The notes under the pieces were generated by a model that saw only the letters and a list, made by a program, of their open reading frames with translations, was not told where the DNA came from and ran no database searches. A program made the position numbers and the translations under genes. From Actinomycetes bacterium (GTDB taxonomy: Bacteria; Actinomycetota; Acidimicrobiia; Acidimicrobiales; Bog-793): DNA of 64,000 nucleotides. The stretch lies in the NCBI GenBank assembly GCA_021796535.1, contig JAKABW010000004.1, forward strand, positions 17,825 through 81,824. Direction: 5' to 3'. The stretch's first letter is position 1; each line of letters begins with the position of its first letter. Positions 27,349-36,369 of the stretch are shown here, piece after piece.

Positions 27349-28131
27349 ATGAATAAATTACCGGATATGCAAGTATTTACGGAAGAGGCCATGGGAACGA
27401 TTTTTTCGTTTCATATCTGGCCGGGTGATATAACGGATAAAGATATAACATATGCCTTGACAGAAGCCAAAAAAGTATTGCATCAACATGATGATATATT
27501 CAGCACATACAAACCCGAAAGCCCTGTATCCAAAATACAAAAGGGTACCTTCAAATTCCGAGATGTGACAAAATCTGTCTTGGCCGATATCGAGGAAGTA
27601 GTAAACATCTGTGAAAAAGCCAAGAGTCTCAGTCGGGGCTGGTTTGACCCTTGGTCTGCCCCGGAGGGGTTTGATCCGACCGGCCTTGTCAAAGGTTGGT
27701 CCATACAAAAAATAGCGGAGCTGATTTTCTCCTGCGGAGCGGAGGCCGTGTCCGTGAACGGTGGGGGTGACATTTATTGTCTCTCCCGCAATCCGGAGCA
27801 CAAATGGAGATTTGCGGTCGCCCACCCATGGAGAAAAGATGCCGTTGCGGGCATCGTGGAAACGAAACACGCCGTGGCCACATCGGGTACATACGAAAGA
27901 GGCAACCATTTTTTTGACCCGATGGGTTTCGAAGGCACTCCCATAATATCGGCCACCGTAACGGGAGCCGATCTGGCCTTGGCCGACGCTTTCGCGACGG
28001 CACTTGCGGTCGGGGGGGAAGATGCCGCAAGTGCGCTCGACGCACTTCAAGATTACGGATACTATCTGATCGATAAAAACGGCAAAGAGACCTTCGGAGA
28101 AAACATAGTTTTTGCGACCGAAGACACGTAG
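27349..28131 (+). CDS. apbE: FAD:protein FMN transferase
   Basis: A 260-aa ApbE-family enzyme that transfers FMN from FAD to a Thr of target proteins. MGTIFSFHIW, STYKPESPVSKIQKG, GWFDPWSAPEGFDPTGLVKGWSI and VNGGGDIYC are the conserved substrate and Mg/FAD sites; TSGTYERGNHFFDP, followed by TVTGADLALADAFATAL with its metal-binding Asp, completes the fold. No signal peptide or lipobox is seen, so it is probably cytoplasmic, or acts on the substrate before export, unlike many ApbE that are lipoproteins. It is somewhat short for the family (usually 300 or more). Confidence 0.93.
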   Translation: MNKLPDMQVFTEEAMGTIFSFHIWPGDITDKDITYALTEAKKVLHQHDDIFSTYKPESPVSKIQKGTFKFRDVTKSVLADIEEVVNICEKAKSLSRGWFDPWSAPEGFDPTGLVKGWSIQKIAELIFSCGAEAVSVNGGGDIYCLSRNPEHKWRFAVAHPWRKDAVAGIVETKHAVATSGTYERGNHFFDPMGFEGTPIISATVTGADLALADAFATALAVGGEDAASALDALQDYGYYLIDKNGKETFGENIVFATEDT

Positions 28132-28299
28132 CCAAAGGCAGAACTTCCTCTCGGGCAGACAGCCCCAGGGTATTCGATATAAATCGGCCGGGAGACAACA
28201 TCTTTTTTGTCTTGATGGTGTTCGCCTTGAACAGACAATCCAAAAAATTACCCAATTAGGCTTCGCGATAAGCTAAATGGCAGTAACCTTCTTGATATT

Positions 28300-30972
28300 G
28301 TGGATATTTGCCTAAACAGTTTTGACACTATTAATGCAGCTAAGCAATATTTGGTAAACAACAAGGACACTTTACGCACGGATGCCCTCTTGGCGTGCAC
28401 AACCGTTGCCGCGAATCAAATGGCTCACGCAAAAAGCCTTGCTGCCTCGCTTACGACATGTCATCCGTCAGCCAAATTAGCCGTTTTGCTCCTGGAGGAT
28501 CAGGACACGGATCCGGACGAAGACTTGGCTTCCTCTCAAAATATAATTTTTTTCCGAACCCAAGATATCGGTATTAAAAAAGCGGACTTGCATAAGCTTA
28601 TGCTGTTTGCTTCGGGGAAAGACCTCGCTGCAAAACTTGCTCCGACCTTCGGCCTCTTTGTGCTGACCCTCCGACCGTCGCAACCGCTTCTTCTCCTCTC
28701 TCCCGAAACCGCCGTAATCTCCTCGCTCGATGCCTTACTGGCAAAGGTGAGCGAAAACGGAACGGTCTTGGTTCCTTGGCAATCAGAGTTCTGCCCGGAC
28801 AAAGACGCTTCTGATTTTTTTGATGCCGAAACCGACGGCTTGGCACCAAACGCTTTGGATATGGACATCTCGGGTACCTTCAATCCGGGAATTGTCGGAG
28901 TGCAAGGAGAAAAAGGGAGCGACTTCCTCTGCTGGTGGCAAAAAGCCGTCAAACGGAATCTGGCGGCTCCGCAAGTTTTGCAATTTTCATCGTCCGATAT
29001 TCGCCAAGCGGGCAGCGGGACGGCGGCGGTACAAAAGAGATTGCAGCCCCTGCCTTACGCCCAACCTTTTCTGGATCAGGCTACGGCCCTTTTTGCGCCG
29101 GCAATCGTAACCGATCGCGGATGCGGCGTCGGATTTTGGAATCTGCATCAAAGAACATTGCGTCGCGAAGAAACCGGTGCACTCACAAGCAACGGGGAGC
29201 CCCTCTACTTGATGCACTTTGCCGGACTTGACCCCCATAAGCCCTATATCCTGTCGGCGGCCGCCGCCGGATACCCAAGGATCCTGTTGAGCAAAGACCC
29301 TGTTCTAAGACAATTGTGCATCGATCAAACCGACAGGCTGATGGGCGGGGGGTACGACTCGACCGCAAACGAGACCGATGAAGTCAGATTTTACGACGGC
29401 AATACTTTGGACGACAGAATGAAGCGTCTTTTATACAGAGGGCTTCTTGAACAAGGCTTTGACGGTTTAAAAGCTGGCGATCCGTTCGAGGAAAACGGCT
29501 TGGACGAGTTCTACCGTTTCCTGGCATCTGCCGACCCCAAAAGAGCCGCCGGACCGCGATTGCCAGGCTATCTGCTTGAAATATATGAAGACAGGAAAGA
29601 TCTGGCCCTCAATTTTCCCAGACTCACAACCGTCGACGCCTTGCCCTACAGGAACTGGGTGGCTTTCCACGGCGTGGAAGAGGAGGTACCTCCCGGGAAG
29701 CTCAGAGAAATCCTGGCGGAAACCCCTTGGTGGAAATCCCCCACTTCCGTATCAGTTGCCGGAACGGACGGACTGAGAAAAGGCGTTACGCTGACCGGCT
29801 ACCTGCGGGCCGAAGTGGGAGTAGGAGAGGCCGCCCGTCTTGTCCTCGATGCCCTGGTGGGAGCTCGAATAGAAGTAAGTCCCGTGAATGTGGAATTGCC
29901 CACCAGCAGACAAAACCACCTTTTAAACTCTGACGCACAAATAGCCGACAGAAAAATTAACGTCATCTGGATGAACGCAGAACACTTACTTGGTTTTGCC
30001 GCCCTGGTGGGACCGGAATTTTTTGAAAAAAGATACAACGTTGGAGGCTGGGCTTGGGAAACGGAACGCATACCGCAACGAATGGCTGACAACTCCGACC
30101 TGGTGGATGAAATCTGGGTCCCGAGCAACTACGTACTGAACGCCATAGAGCCATACGTGGAATGCCCGGTTTATCTGTTCCCTCATCCGGTCACGGAGCC
30201 CCCCGTTGATTCGAATTTCGATTTGGTCAAGCTTTTGGAAAAGGAATCCAAGGGAAGAAACTCTCTTGTGGGCATCAATCCGACTGACGTCAATAAGAGA
30301 TTTAAATTCTTATTCACCTTTGACTTCAATTCCTCCTTGCAAAGAAAAAATCCTTTTGGCGTGATCGATGCATTCAAAAAAGCATTTCGGCCGAACGAAG
30401 GACCGCTTCTTATCCTAAAAAGCGTCAACGGCTATAAGTGGCAAACGGATCTGGAGCGGCTGAAATACGCCGTATTGGACAGACCGGACATTGTCATTCT
30501 GGATACCTATCTGTCATCAGCCGAACGGGGAGCTCTTCTGGACAGCTGTGACTGCTATGTTTCTCTCCATCGGTCGGAAGGTTTCGGTCTCGGCATGGCC
30601 GAGGCGATGACGCTTGCCAAACCCGTAATTGCCACGGCCTACTCCGGAAACTTGGAATTTATGGACAATTCCACCGCTTGGCTGGTATCCGCCGAAAGAA
30701 TTCCGGTCGGACCGCTTGCTCCGCCATACAGTTCAGACGATTACTGGGGAGATCCGAATTTGGACGAAGCCGCGCAATACCTCAGAGAAATAGCATCGGA
30801 TCCGAAAGCAGCCCAAAAAAAAGCTGATTCCGCTAAAATAAAAGTCTTGGCTGAACACGGAAGGGCCAGAGCCATTAAATTTTTGACAAACAGAATAGAC
30901 GAAATCGCCAAATTGGAAGAAGCTGAGTACACAAGTCCCGCAGCCGCTTCGCTACGGAAACACTTATTTTAG
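28300..30972 (+). CDS. Large two-module glycosyltransferase (GT-A-like region plus GT4)
   Basis: An 890-aa protein. Residues about 28-330 resemble the N-terminal region of the 1334-aa protein at 32.2 kb (ACTTVAANQMAHAKSLAASL against ACTIVAKNYLAAARVLAESF), a GT8/GT-A-like fold there with a DPD metal site; here the DxD site is not obvious, so the domain may be inactive. From about residue 492, VTLTGYLRAEVGVGEAARLVL begins a GT4-like GT-B domain, with SLHRSEGFGLGMAEAMTLAKPVIATAYSGN (about 755-790) holding the E-x7-E type motif for nucleotide sugar. The GTG start at 28300 has no good Shine-Dalgarno; domain homology requires a start near here. It is the first gene of the second glycan block. Confidence 0.85.
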   Translation: MDICLNSFDTINAAKQYLVNNKDTLRTDALLACTTVAANQMAHAKSLAASLTTCHPSAKLAVLLLEDQDTDPDEDLASSQNIIFFRTQDIGIKKADLHKLMLFASGKDLAAKLAPTFGLFVLTLRPSQPLLLLSPETAVISSLDALLAKVSENGTVLVPWQSEFCPDKDASDFFDAETDGLAPNALDMDISGTFNPGIVGVQGEKGSDFLCWWQKAVKRNLAAPQVLQFSSSDIRQAGSGTAAVQKRLQPLPYAQPFLDQATALFAPAIVTDRGCGVGFWNLHQRTLRREETGALTSNGEPLYLMHFAGLDPHKPYILSAAAAGYPRILLSKDPVLRQLCIDQTDRLMGGGYDSTANETDEVRFYDGNTLDDRMKRLLYRGLLEQGFDGLKAGDPFEENGLDEFYRFLASADPKRAAGPRLPGYLLEIYEDRKDLALNFPRLTTVDALPYRNWVAFHGVEEEVPPGKLREILAETPWWKSPTSVSVAGTDGLRKGVTLTGYLRAEVGVGEAARLVLDALVGARIEVSPVNVELPTSRQNHLLNSDAQIADRKINVIWMNAEHLLGFAALVGPEFFEKRYNVGGWAWETERIPQRMADNSDLVDEIWVPSNYVLNAIEPYVECPVYLFPHPVTEPPVDSNFDLVKLLEKESKGRNSLVGINPTDVNKRFKFLFTFDFNSSLQRKNPFGVIDAFKKAFRPNEGPLLILKSVNGYKWQTDLERLKYAVLDRPDIVILDTYLSSAERGALLDSCDCYVSLHRSEGFGLGMAEAMTLAKPVIATAYSGNLEFMDNSTAWLVSAERIPVGPLAPPYSSDDYWGDPNLDEAAQYLREIASDPKAAQKKADSAKIKVLAEHGRARAIKFLTNRIDEIAKLEEAEYTSPAAASLRKHLF

Positions 30973-30977
30973 GTATC

Positions 30978-32096
30978 GTGAGCAGAATAAAAGCCTCCAA
31001 ACCCGAAGTTTCTATATCAAGCGCAGTTACGGCAGTGTTGCTTGTTTACACCGTCAGCCGACTGGCACTTTTGCTCGCCGCCGACGCAATTTCGTCACTG
31101 CACACGAATTTGCCAATCCCAAGAGTACTTGCCCCTTGGGACGGCATATACTATATCTCGATAGCCAAATCGGGTTATCCCATCCACACCAGTCCCGCTT
31201 CCGTGTATGCGGAACCCATCGCTTTTTTCCCCTTCTACCCCCTTGTGGGTAGGGCCTTTTCATCCATACTCTCCACACATGTAACCGCGACCCTCGAAGT
31301 TGTCGCCATGGTGGCCGGAGGCATCGCCGCGGCTCTTGCCACCGCCATAGCGGCGGAATACAGCGATCCGAAAACTGCCACAAGAGCGGGAATTCTTTTT
31401 GCCCTTTTCCCGGGTTCTGTCATATCGGTCATGGCATACGCCGATTCGCTGGCCGTTATGTTTTGCCTGGCCGCATTTTTATTTCTCATCCGGAAACGCT
31501 ACCTGGCGGCCGGCATCGCCGCAGGATTGGCTACCGCCACGCTGTCCCTTGTAGTGTTGCCGATGTTGCTTTTCATAGTGGCTTACGGTCTAAGAAACAA
31601 AAGCTTTAAATCTTTGATTACCCTCGCGCTGTGCGCCTCGGGAGGGGGAGCATACCTGCTTTATCTCTGGATAAGCACCGGCTCTCCCTTCACCTGGTCG
31701 AGAGTCGAAGCAGCCCACTGGCTGGTACGTTTGAGCTGGCCGTGGGAGTTTGGTACGGCATTTTCCGCATACGCCTTTGTCTTTAGCGGCTCCTATGCCT
31801 TGACGGTGGCAAGCATCACGGTGACGGCACTCGGACTTTATGCACTCTGGAGGGTCAAGGCACCCATTGAGTGGTTCATCTTCTCTGTTGCCGTGATCTG
31901 CGCCGTAACTTTTGACGGGGGAGCCTGGATCGCCCCCAGATTCTTGTACGATACCCCGCCAATTGTCATGGCACTGGGTATTTGGGCGGGCAGAAAAAGT
32001 ATGCTGTTTCTGCCGCTTTGTTTGATATCCTTTTTTTGCCTTGTGGGGCTTTTATTTGCCTATAGTCCGGCCAACATGGTATTTTTAAACCCATAG
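30978..32096 (+). CDS. PIG-V-like membrane mannosyltransferase (GT-C)
   Basis: A 372-aa polytopic membrane protein, about ten hydrophobic segments. After the first helix, PWDGIYYISIAKSGYPIH matches the W-D-x-x-Y-Y-x-x-I-A-x-x-G-Y signature of the PIG-V family, where the Asp is catalytic; FFPFYPLVGRAFS follows as in relatives. Bacterial members use polyprenyl-phosphate-mannose on the outer face of the membrane. It starts with GTG five nt after the preceding stop, so it is in the same operon. Its presence suggests that mannose is part of the polysaccharide (inference). Confidence 0.85.
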   Translation: MSRIKASKPEVSISSAVTAVLLVYTVSRLALLLAADAISSLHTNLPIPRVLAPWDGIYYISIAKSGYPIHTSPASVYAEPIAFFPFYPLVGRAFSSILSTHVTATLEVVAMVAGGIAAALATAIAAEYSDPKTATRAGILFALFPGSVISVMAYADSLAVMFCLAAFLFLIRKRYLAAGIAAGLATATLSLVVLPMLLFIVAYGLRNKSFKSLITLALCASGGGAYLLYLWISTGSPFTWSRVEAAHWLVRLSWPWEFGTAFSAYAFVFSGSYALTVASITVTALGLYALWRVKAPIEWFIFSVAVICAVTFDGGAWIAPRFLYDTPPIVMALGIWAGRKSMLFLPLCLISFFCLVGLLFAYSPANMVFLNP

Positions 32097-32209
32097 AACG
32101 CCCGAAACCAAATTTATTGCGGTTTTGGGCCTGTTATATGAAAGTTATCAATCTGTCAGCAATCGAATGTTTTTATACAAAACTACAAGGTTATTGTTAG
32201 TCTGGAGAG

Positions 32210-35200
32210 GTGTTGTCTAGTAAGTTATCGACTTATCGAAACCTTCACGCCTGTACCATAGTAGCCAAAAACTATTTGGCGGCGGCAAGGGTATTGGCGG
32301 AATCGTTTTTGTCCATCCACCAAGGAGCAACTTTTACTACTCTCGTGTTGGACGACAGAGCCGGCACCATAGATTCCTCCCGAGAACCTTTTAGGGTATT
32401 CGGTTTGGAAGACATAGGTCTGACTCCTGATGAAATTATGGAGATGACATCCATCTATACCGTCATGGAGCTCGCCACGGCGGTAAAACCTTGGCTGTTG
32501 GAGACACTCCTTGCCGAAGCAGAGGCCGTCTTATATCTGGATCCGGACATTAAGGTTTACTCCCCCCTTGACGAATTGTTCATTGCGGCCAAAGAAGGCA
32601 AAATCGTCTTAACCCCTCATGCCGTCAAACCCATGCCGAGGGACAGCAAAACCACCGACGAAACGGCTGTTTTGGCTTCCGGCATCTATAACCTGGGTTT
32701 CATAGGGCTCGGAAAAGCGGAACATGCCGAAAAGGGAAAACCCGGGATAAAAGACTTCCTGACTTTCTGGAAAGAAAGACTCAGACAGGAATGCTACGTC
32801 GATATAGCCAATATGCGTTTCGTCGATCAGAGGTGGATTGATTTTGTGCCCGGCATCTATGACGTGGCCATCATCAAAAATCCCGTCTATAACGTAGCCT
32901 ACTGGAACTTGGACCACCGGGAAGTGGGTTACAAAAACGACTCGTACACCGTCAACGGTAAACCTTTAGGCTTTTTTCACTTTTCCGGATACAACCCTCA
33001 CATCCCACACCTTCTCAGCAAGCACCAAGGCGAAAGGCCGAGAATACTGCTGTCCGAGCATCCGCACTTAAAACTTGTTTGTGACGAGTACGGCAACGAC
33101 CTCATCGAACAAGGTTTTGACAAGACCGTCAAAGAGCCCTATCTTTACGACAGACTCGGAAACGGCATCAAACTGGACCAATTTTCCAGACGACTTTACC
33201 GGGATGCTCTCCTGAAGGCCAAAAACCGGACCAAACCGACCTGGGACAAAAATAGCGAATCCCCAATCCCGCCCAACCCATTTTCGGAAAACGGCAACGA
33301 ATTCGTGGTATGGCTCAACGAGCCCCCGGAGGAACTTTTGTCAACCAAGTCTTCCCATGCCCGGCGGGCAACGCAATTCCGTCTATATAATAACGCCCAC
33401 CCCAGTAAATACCTGTTTGCCATCCATCAGGCAAGAGCCGACCTGCGGGCTGCTTTTCCGGATCCCTTGGGCGCCGACCAATACCGTTTGGTGGAATGGG
33501 CCGTCCACGAAGCGACGCTGGGACGACTTGACCCGCGCTTGATACCCGGATCGGCGGCGGCAACAGAATTGGCACAATCATCAGAGAAAAAGACCGGAAC
33601 AAAACAACCCCATGCGGAGACATCCCCGCTTCCGTCGCAACCGCCACAAAGCGATTTTGAAGAAAAGTACGGCCCGGAGACATCTCCTGCCGGTGATGCT
33701 TCCGGCCGACTCTTGCCGGGTATGCGCGTGACGGGTTATTTCCGGGCAGAAACAGGCACCGGCGAACATGCCCGCCTCGTTTTATCCGCCGTCGAAAAAG
33801 CGGGCATTACGGCCGGAGCATATACGGACGACAATATGATAAGCCGCCAATCACATGAGTTTGACCACCCCGACAGAAAAGACTTGAACACCAACGTCAT
33901 CTGCATCAATGCCGATCAACTTCCCTATTTTGCAGAAGAAGTAGGAAGAGAATTCTTCGAAGACCGTTACAACATCGGCTTGTGGGCATGGGAGCTGGAA
34001 GAGCTCCCCCAACATTTTGCACAATCCGCTTCTTGTCTTGACGAGATTTGGGCAAACAGCTCCTTCACGCAACAGGCCATCTCCAAAATAACCGACAAGC
34101 CGGTCTTCTCGTTCCCGCTGCCGGTAAAAGAGCCTGTCATAACAAAAAAATTTGACCGCCAAAGATTGGGCATAGGCGCTGAGCCCATGTTCCTTTTTTG
34201 CTTTGATCTCATGTCGGTTATGGAAAGAAAGAATCCTCTCGGCCTTATAGAAGCTTTTTCCTTGGCATTCAAGGACGGCGAGGGTCCCAAACTTGTCATA
34301 AAAGCCGTGGGCGGCGAACACAAAATAGCCGACCTTGAAAAATTAAAATATGCCGCCTCAAAGCGAAGCGACGTAATTATTTTTGACTCTTACCTCTCTT
34401 TTGAAGAAAATGCCGCGCTGATAGGCGCATGTGACTGTTATGTGTCGCTCCACAGATCTGAAGGCTTCGGCTTGACCCTGGCTGAGGCCATGTCGCTGGG
34501 TAAGCCGGTAATAGCCACCAAGTATTCGGGCAACTTAGATTTTATGACGCATGATAACTCCTTTCTTGTGCCTTTCGCCCATGTCAATATCCCTTCGGGA
34601 TGCGACCCTTATCCGTCGTCCATGAAATGGGCAGATCCCGACTTGGAGATAGCCGCCGGTTTTATGCGCGACGTCGTAGAAAAACCAGATTTGGCAAAAG
34701 AAAAAGGACAATTGGCAAAAACCCACGTCCTGCAATTGCACGGCATTGAAGCTAGAACGCAATTCATAAAAACCCGTTTTGAATTCGCACAAAACTACCT
34801 CTCGACAGAAGGGAATAAGGTGTCGGTACAAAAAATCAATATACCCCAACCCCCCCAAGAGCCGCCGCTGATAGCATTGGCAAAGTCAACACCCAATTTG
34901 ACAACACCCAGCAAAAAGGGTGCGTTGGCAAAAATCTACAGAAAAATTATGTATAAGGCACTCCGGCACCACGATGAACACCAAAAACAACTGGACATCG
35001 CCATGGCCGCCGGTATCGAACATGTCGCCAGGCTCATCACCGAATACGGGCAAGCAATTAATGAGATGCAAAATAATCTGGCTGAAGTACGGCAATCCTT
35101 CGTCGAAGGCTTCGAACCGAAGAGCGACCGTATAGAAACAAATGCAAAGCAGACCAAATCCAATTTGCAAAGAATAAGCGATTTGGAAAACCAAATCTTT

Positions 35201-36214
35201 GAAATGCGAAACTTAATCTACGGACAAAAGTCCGTAATCAAGACACAAGAGGATCGGTTTGCCGCAGACATCAAAAGTTTCCTTACCATAAAAGACGAAC
35301 TTGATGCCTTGGAAAGCGGTTTTGAACACTTGACAGAAGAGGTAAAGCTCATTGACGGAAAAGAAAAGCGCCGTCAACTGTCGGAAATAGAAAAAATGTT
35401 GGGTCAGTTGAAGGCAATTTCTCTTTCGGCTGTGTTCAGCAAACCGGGATACTCGATAAAAGGTTTTGACGGATTCTCAACTTTGGGCTTTGACCGTAAC
35501 TTGGACGAAGAGGGCAAGTCTTACTTGGAAGTCATCAATAACAAGTTGTCAGCAAAACCAAGAGACGGCAAACTTACCGCTACGAGAACAAAGCATGACA
35601 CAGAAATGGCATTCCACAACACTGGCTCCTCCGCTATCTGGGATGATGAGTCTTTATGGGAGCGGGCCGATTCGGTATCGAACAGACAAAAATCATACCT
35701 CCCGTTGTTGAGCGCCTACGAAAGCGTTATCGACCTGGGATGCGGAAGAGGTGAGTTGCTCCAACTGCTGAGAGACGCAGAAATAAACGCCAAGGGGATC
35801 GAAAGGAATTCCGATCTCGCTGAAGCATGTAAAAAAATCGGTTTGGACGTTAATTGTCTTAACCTCTTTGACTACCTGTCCTCTCTCGATAAAACAGAAG
35901 GCGCAATCGTATGCGCTAATATCGTCGAATACCTGACTGACGGTGAACTCACAAAACTCATCGACTCAATACATGACTCTCTGTCACCCGGCTCTATGCT
36001 ACTCTTGGAAACAAAAAATCCGTACCGCATTAAGTCCTTTGTCAATACGTGGACAGATCCGGAAACACTGAGACCCGTTGCCCCGGAGGTTTTGATTATG
36101 AAATGTCATAAGGCAGGTTTTCAACGCTCCGAATTATTTTTCCCCCTCGGAACGGGAGAATACAAAAAAGATCTGACAGAACAAGATTACTACGCGGTCA
36201 TCGCGTACGCTTAG
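32210..36214 (+). CDS. Giant fusion: GT-A-like domain, GT4 domain, coiled coil, SAM methyltransferase
   Basis: A 1334-aa multi-domain protein. Residues about 10-400: GT-A-like domain with AVLYLDPDIKVYSPL (Asp-Pro-Asp metal site near 110). About 500-860: GT4 domain, from MRVTGYFRAETGTGEHARLVL to SLHRSEGFGLTLAEAMSLGKPVIATKYSGN (about 743-775). About 910-1110: Lys/Glu/Gln-rich helical region with a basic start (ALAKIYRKIMYKALRHHDEH). About 1170-1334: class I methyltransferase, motif I VIDLGCGRGELLQLL. Start is TTG at 32210 with GGAG upstream. The architecture joins chain building and a methylating end-module in one polypeptide. The methyltransferase lacks strong resemblance to known sugar specificities. 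Confidence 0.88.
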   Translation: MLSSKLSTYRNLHACTIVAKNYLAAARVLAESFLSIHQGATFTTLVLDDRAGTIDSSREPFRVFGLEDIGLTPDEIMEMTSIYTVMELATAVKPWLLETLLAEAEAVLYLDPDIKVYSPLDELFIAAKEGKIVLTPHAVKPMPRDSKTTDETAVLASGIYNLGFIGLGKAEHAEKGKPGIKDFLTFWKERLRQECYVDIANMRFVDQRWIDFVPGIYDVAIIKNPVYNVAYWNLDHREVGYKNDSYTVNGKPLGFFHFSGYNPHIPHLLSKHQGERPRILLSEHPHLKLVCDEYGNDLIEQGFDKTVKEPYLYDRLGNGIKLDQFSRRLYRDALLKAKNRTKPTWDKNSESPIPPNPFSENGNEFVVWLNEPPEELLSTKSSHARRATQFRLYNNAHPSKYLFAIHQARADLRAAFPDPLGADQYRLVEWAVHEATLGRLDPRLIPGSAAATELAQSSEKKTGTKQPHAETSPLPSQPPQSDFEEKYGPETSPAGDASGRLLPGMRVTGYFRAETGTGEHARLVLSAVEKAGITAGAYTDDNMISRQSHEFDHPDRKDLNTNVICINADQLPYFAEEVGREFFEDRYNIGLWAWELEELPQHFAQSASCLDEIWANSSFTQQAISKITDKPVFSFPLPVKEPVITKKFDRQRLGIGAEPMFLFCFDLMSVMERKNPLGLIEAFSLAFKDGEGPKLVIKAVGGEHKIADLEKLKYAASKRSDVIIFDSYLSFEENAALIGACDCYVSLHRSEGFGLTLAEAMSLGKPVIATKYSGNLDFMTHDNSFLVPFAHVNIPSGCDPYPSSMKWADPDLEIAAGFMRDVVEKPDLAKEKGQLAKTHVLQLHGIEARTQFIKTRFEFAQNYLSTEGNKVSVQKINIPQPPQEPPLIALAKSTPNLTTPSKKGALAKIYRKIMYKALRHHDEHQKQLDIAMAAGIEHVARLITEYGQAINEMQNNLAEVRQSFVEGFEPKSDRIETNAKQTKSNLQRISDLENQIFEMRNLIYGQKSVIKTQEDRFAADIKSFLTIKDELDALESGFEHLTEEVKLIDGKEKRRQLSEIEKMLGQLKAISLSAVFSKPGYSIKGFDGFSTLGFDRNLDEEGKSYLEVINNKLSAKPRDGKLTATRTKHDTEMAFHNTGSSAIWDDESLWERADSVSNRQKSYLPLLSAYESVIDLGCGRGELLQLLRDAEINAKGIERNSDLAEACKKIGLDVNCLNLFDYLSSLDKTEGAIVCANIVEYLTDGELTKLIDSIHDSLSPGSMLLLETKNPYRIKSFVNTWTDPETLRPVAPEVLIMKCHKAGFQRSELFFPLGTGEYKKDLTEQDYYAVIAYA

Positions 36215-36369
36215 GCCGCAAAGAGTTCACACTGTTCACAGATATAAGTCGTTTTCGAGATGCAAGACTGCAGAAAATATTTAATTTACATCCGGCAATC
36301 CTGTAAGGATTTTGCAGTAGATTTTATAGCTGTGGATACATTGAGGTTTGATAGTAAGGACACCTGGCT

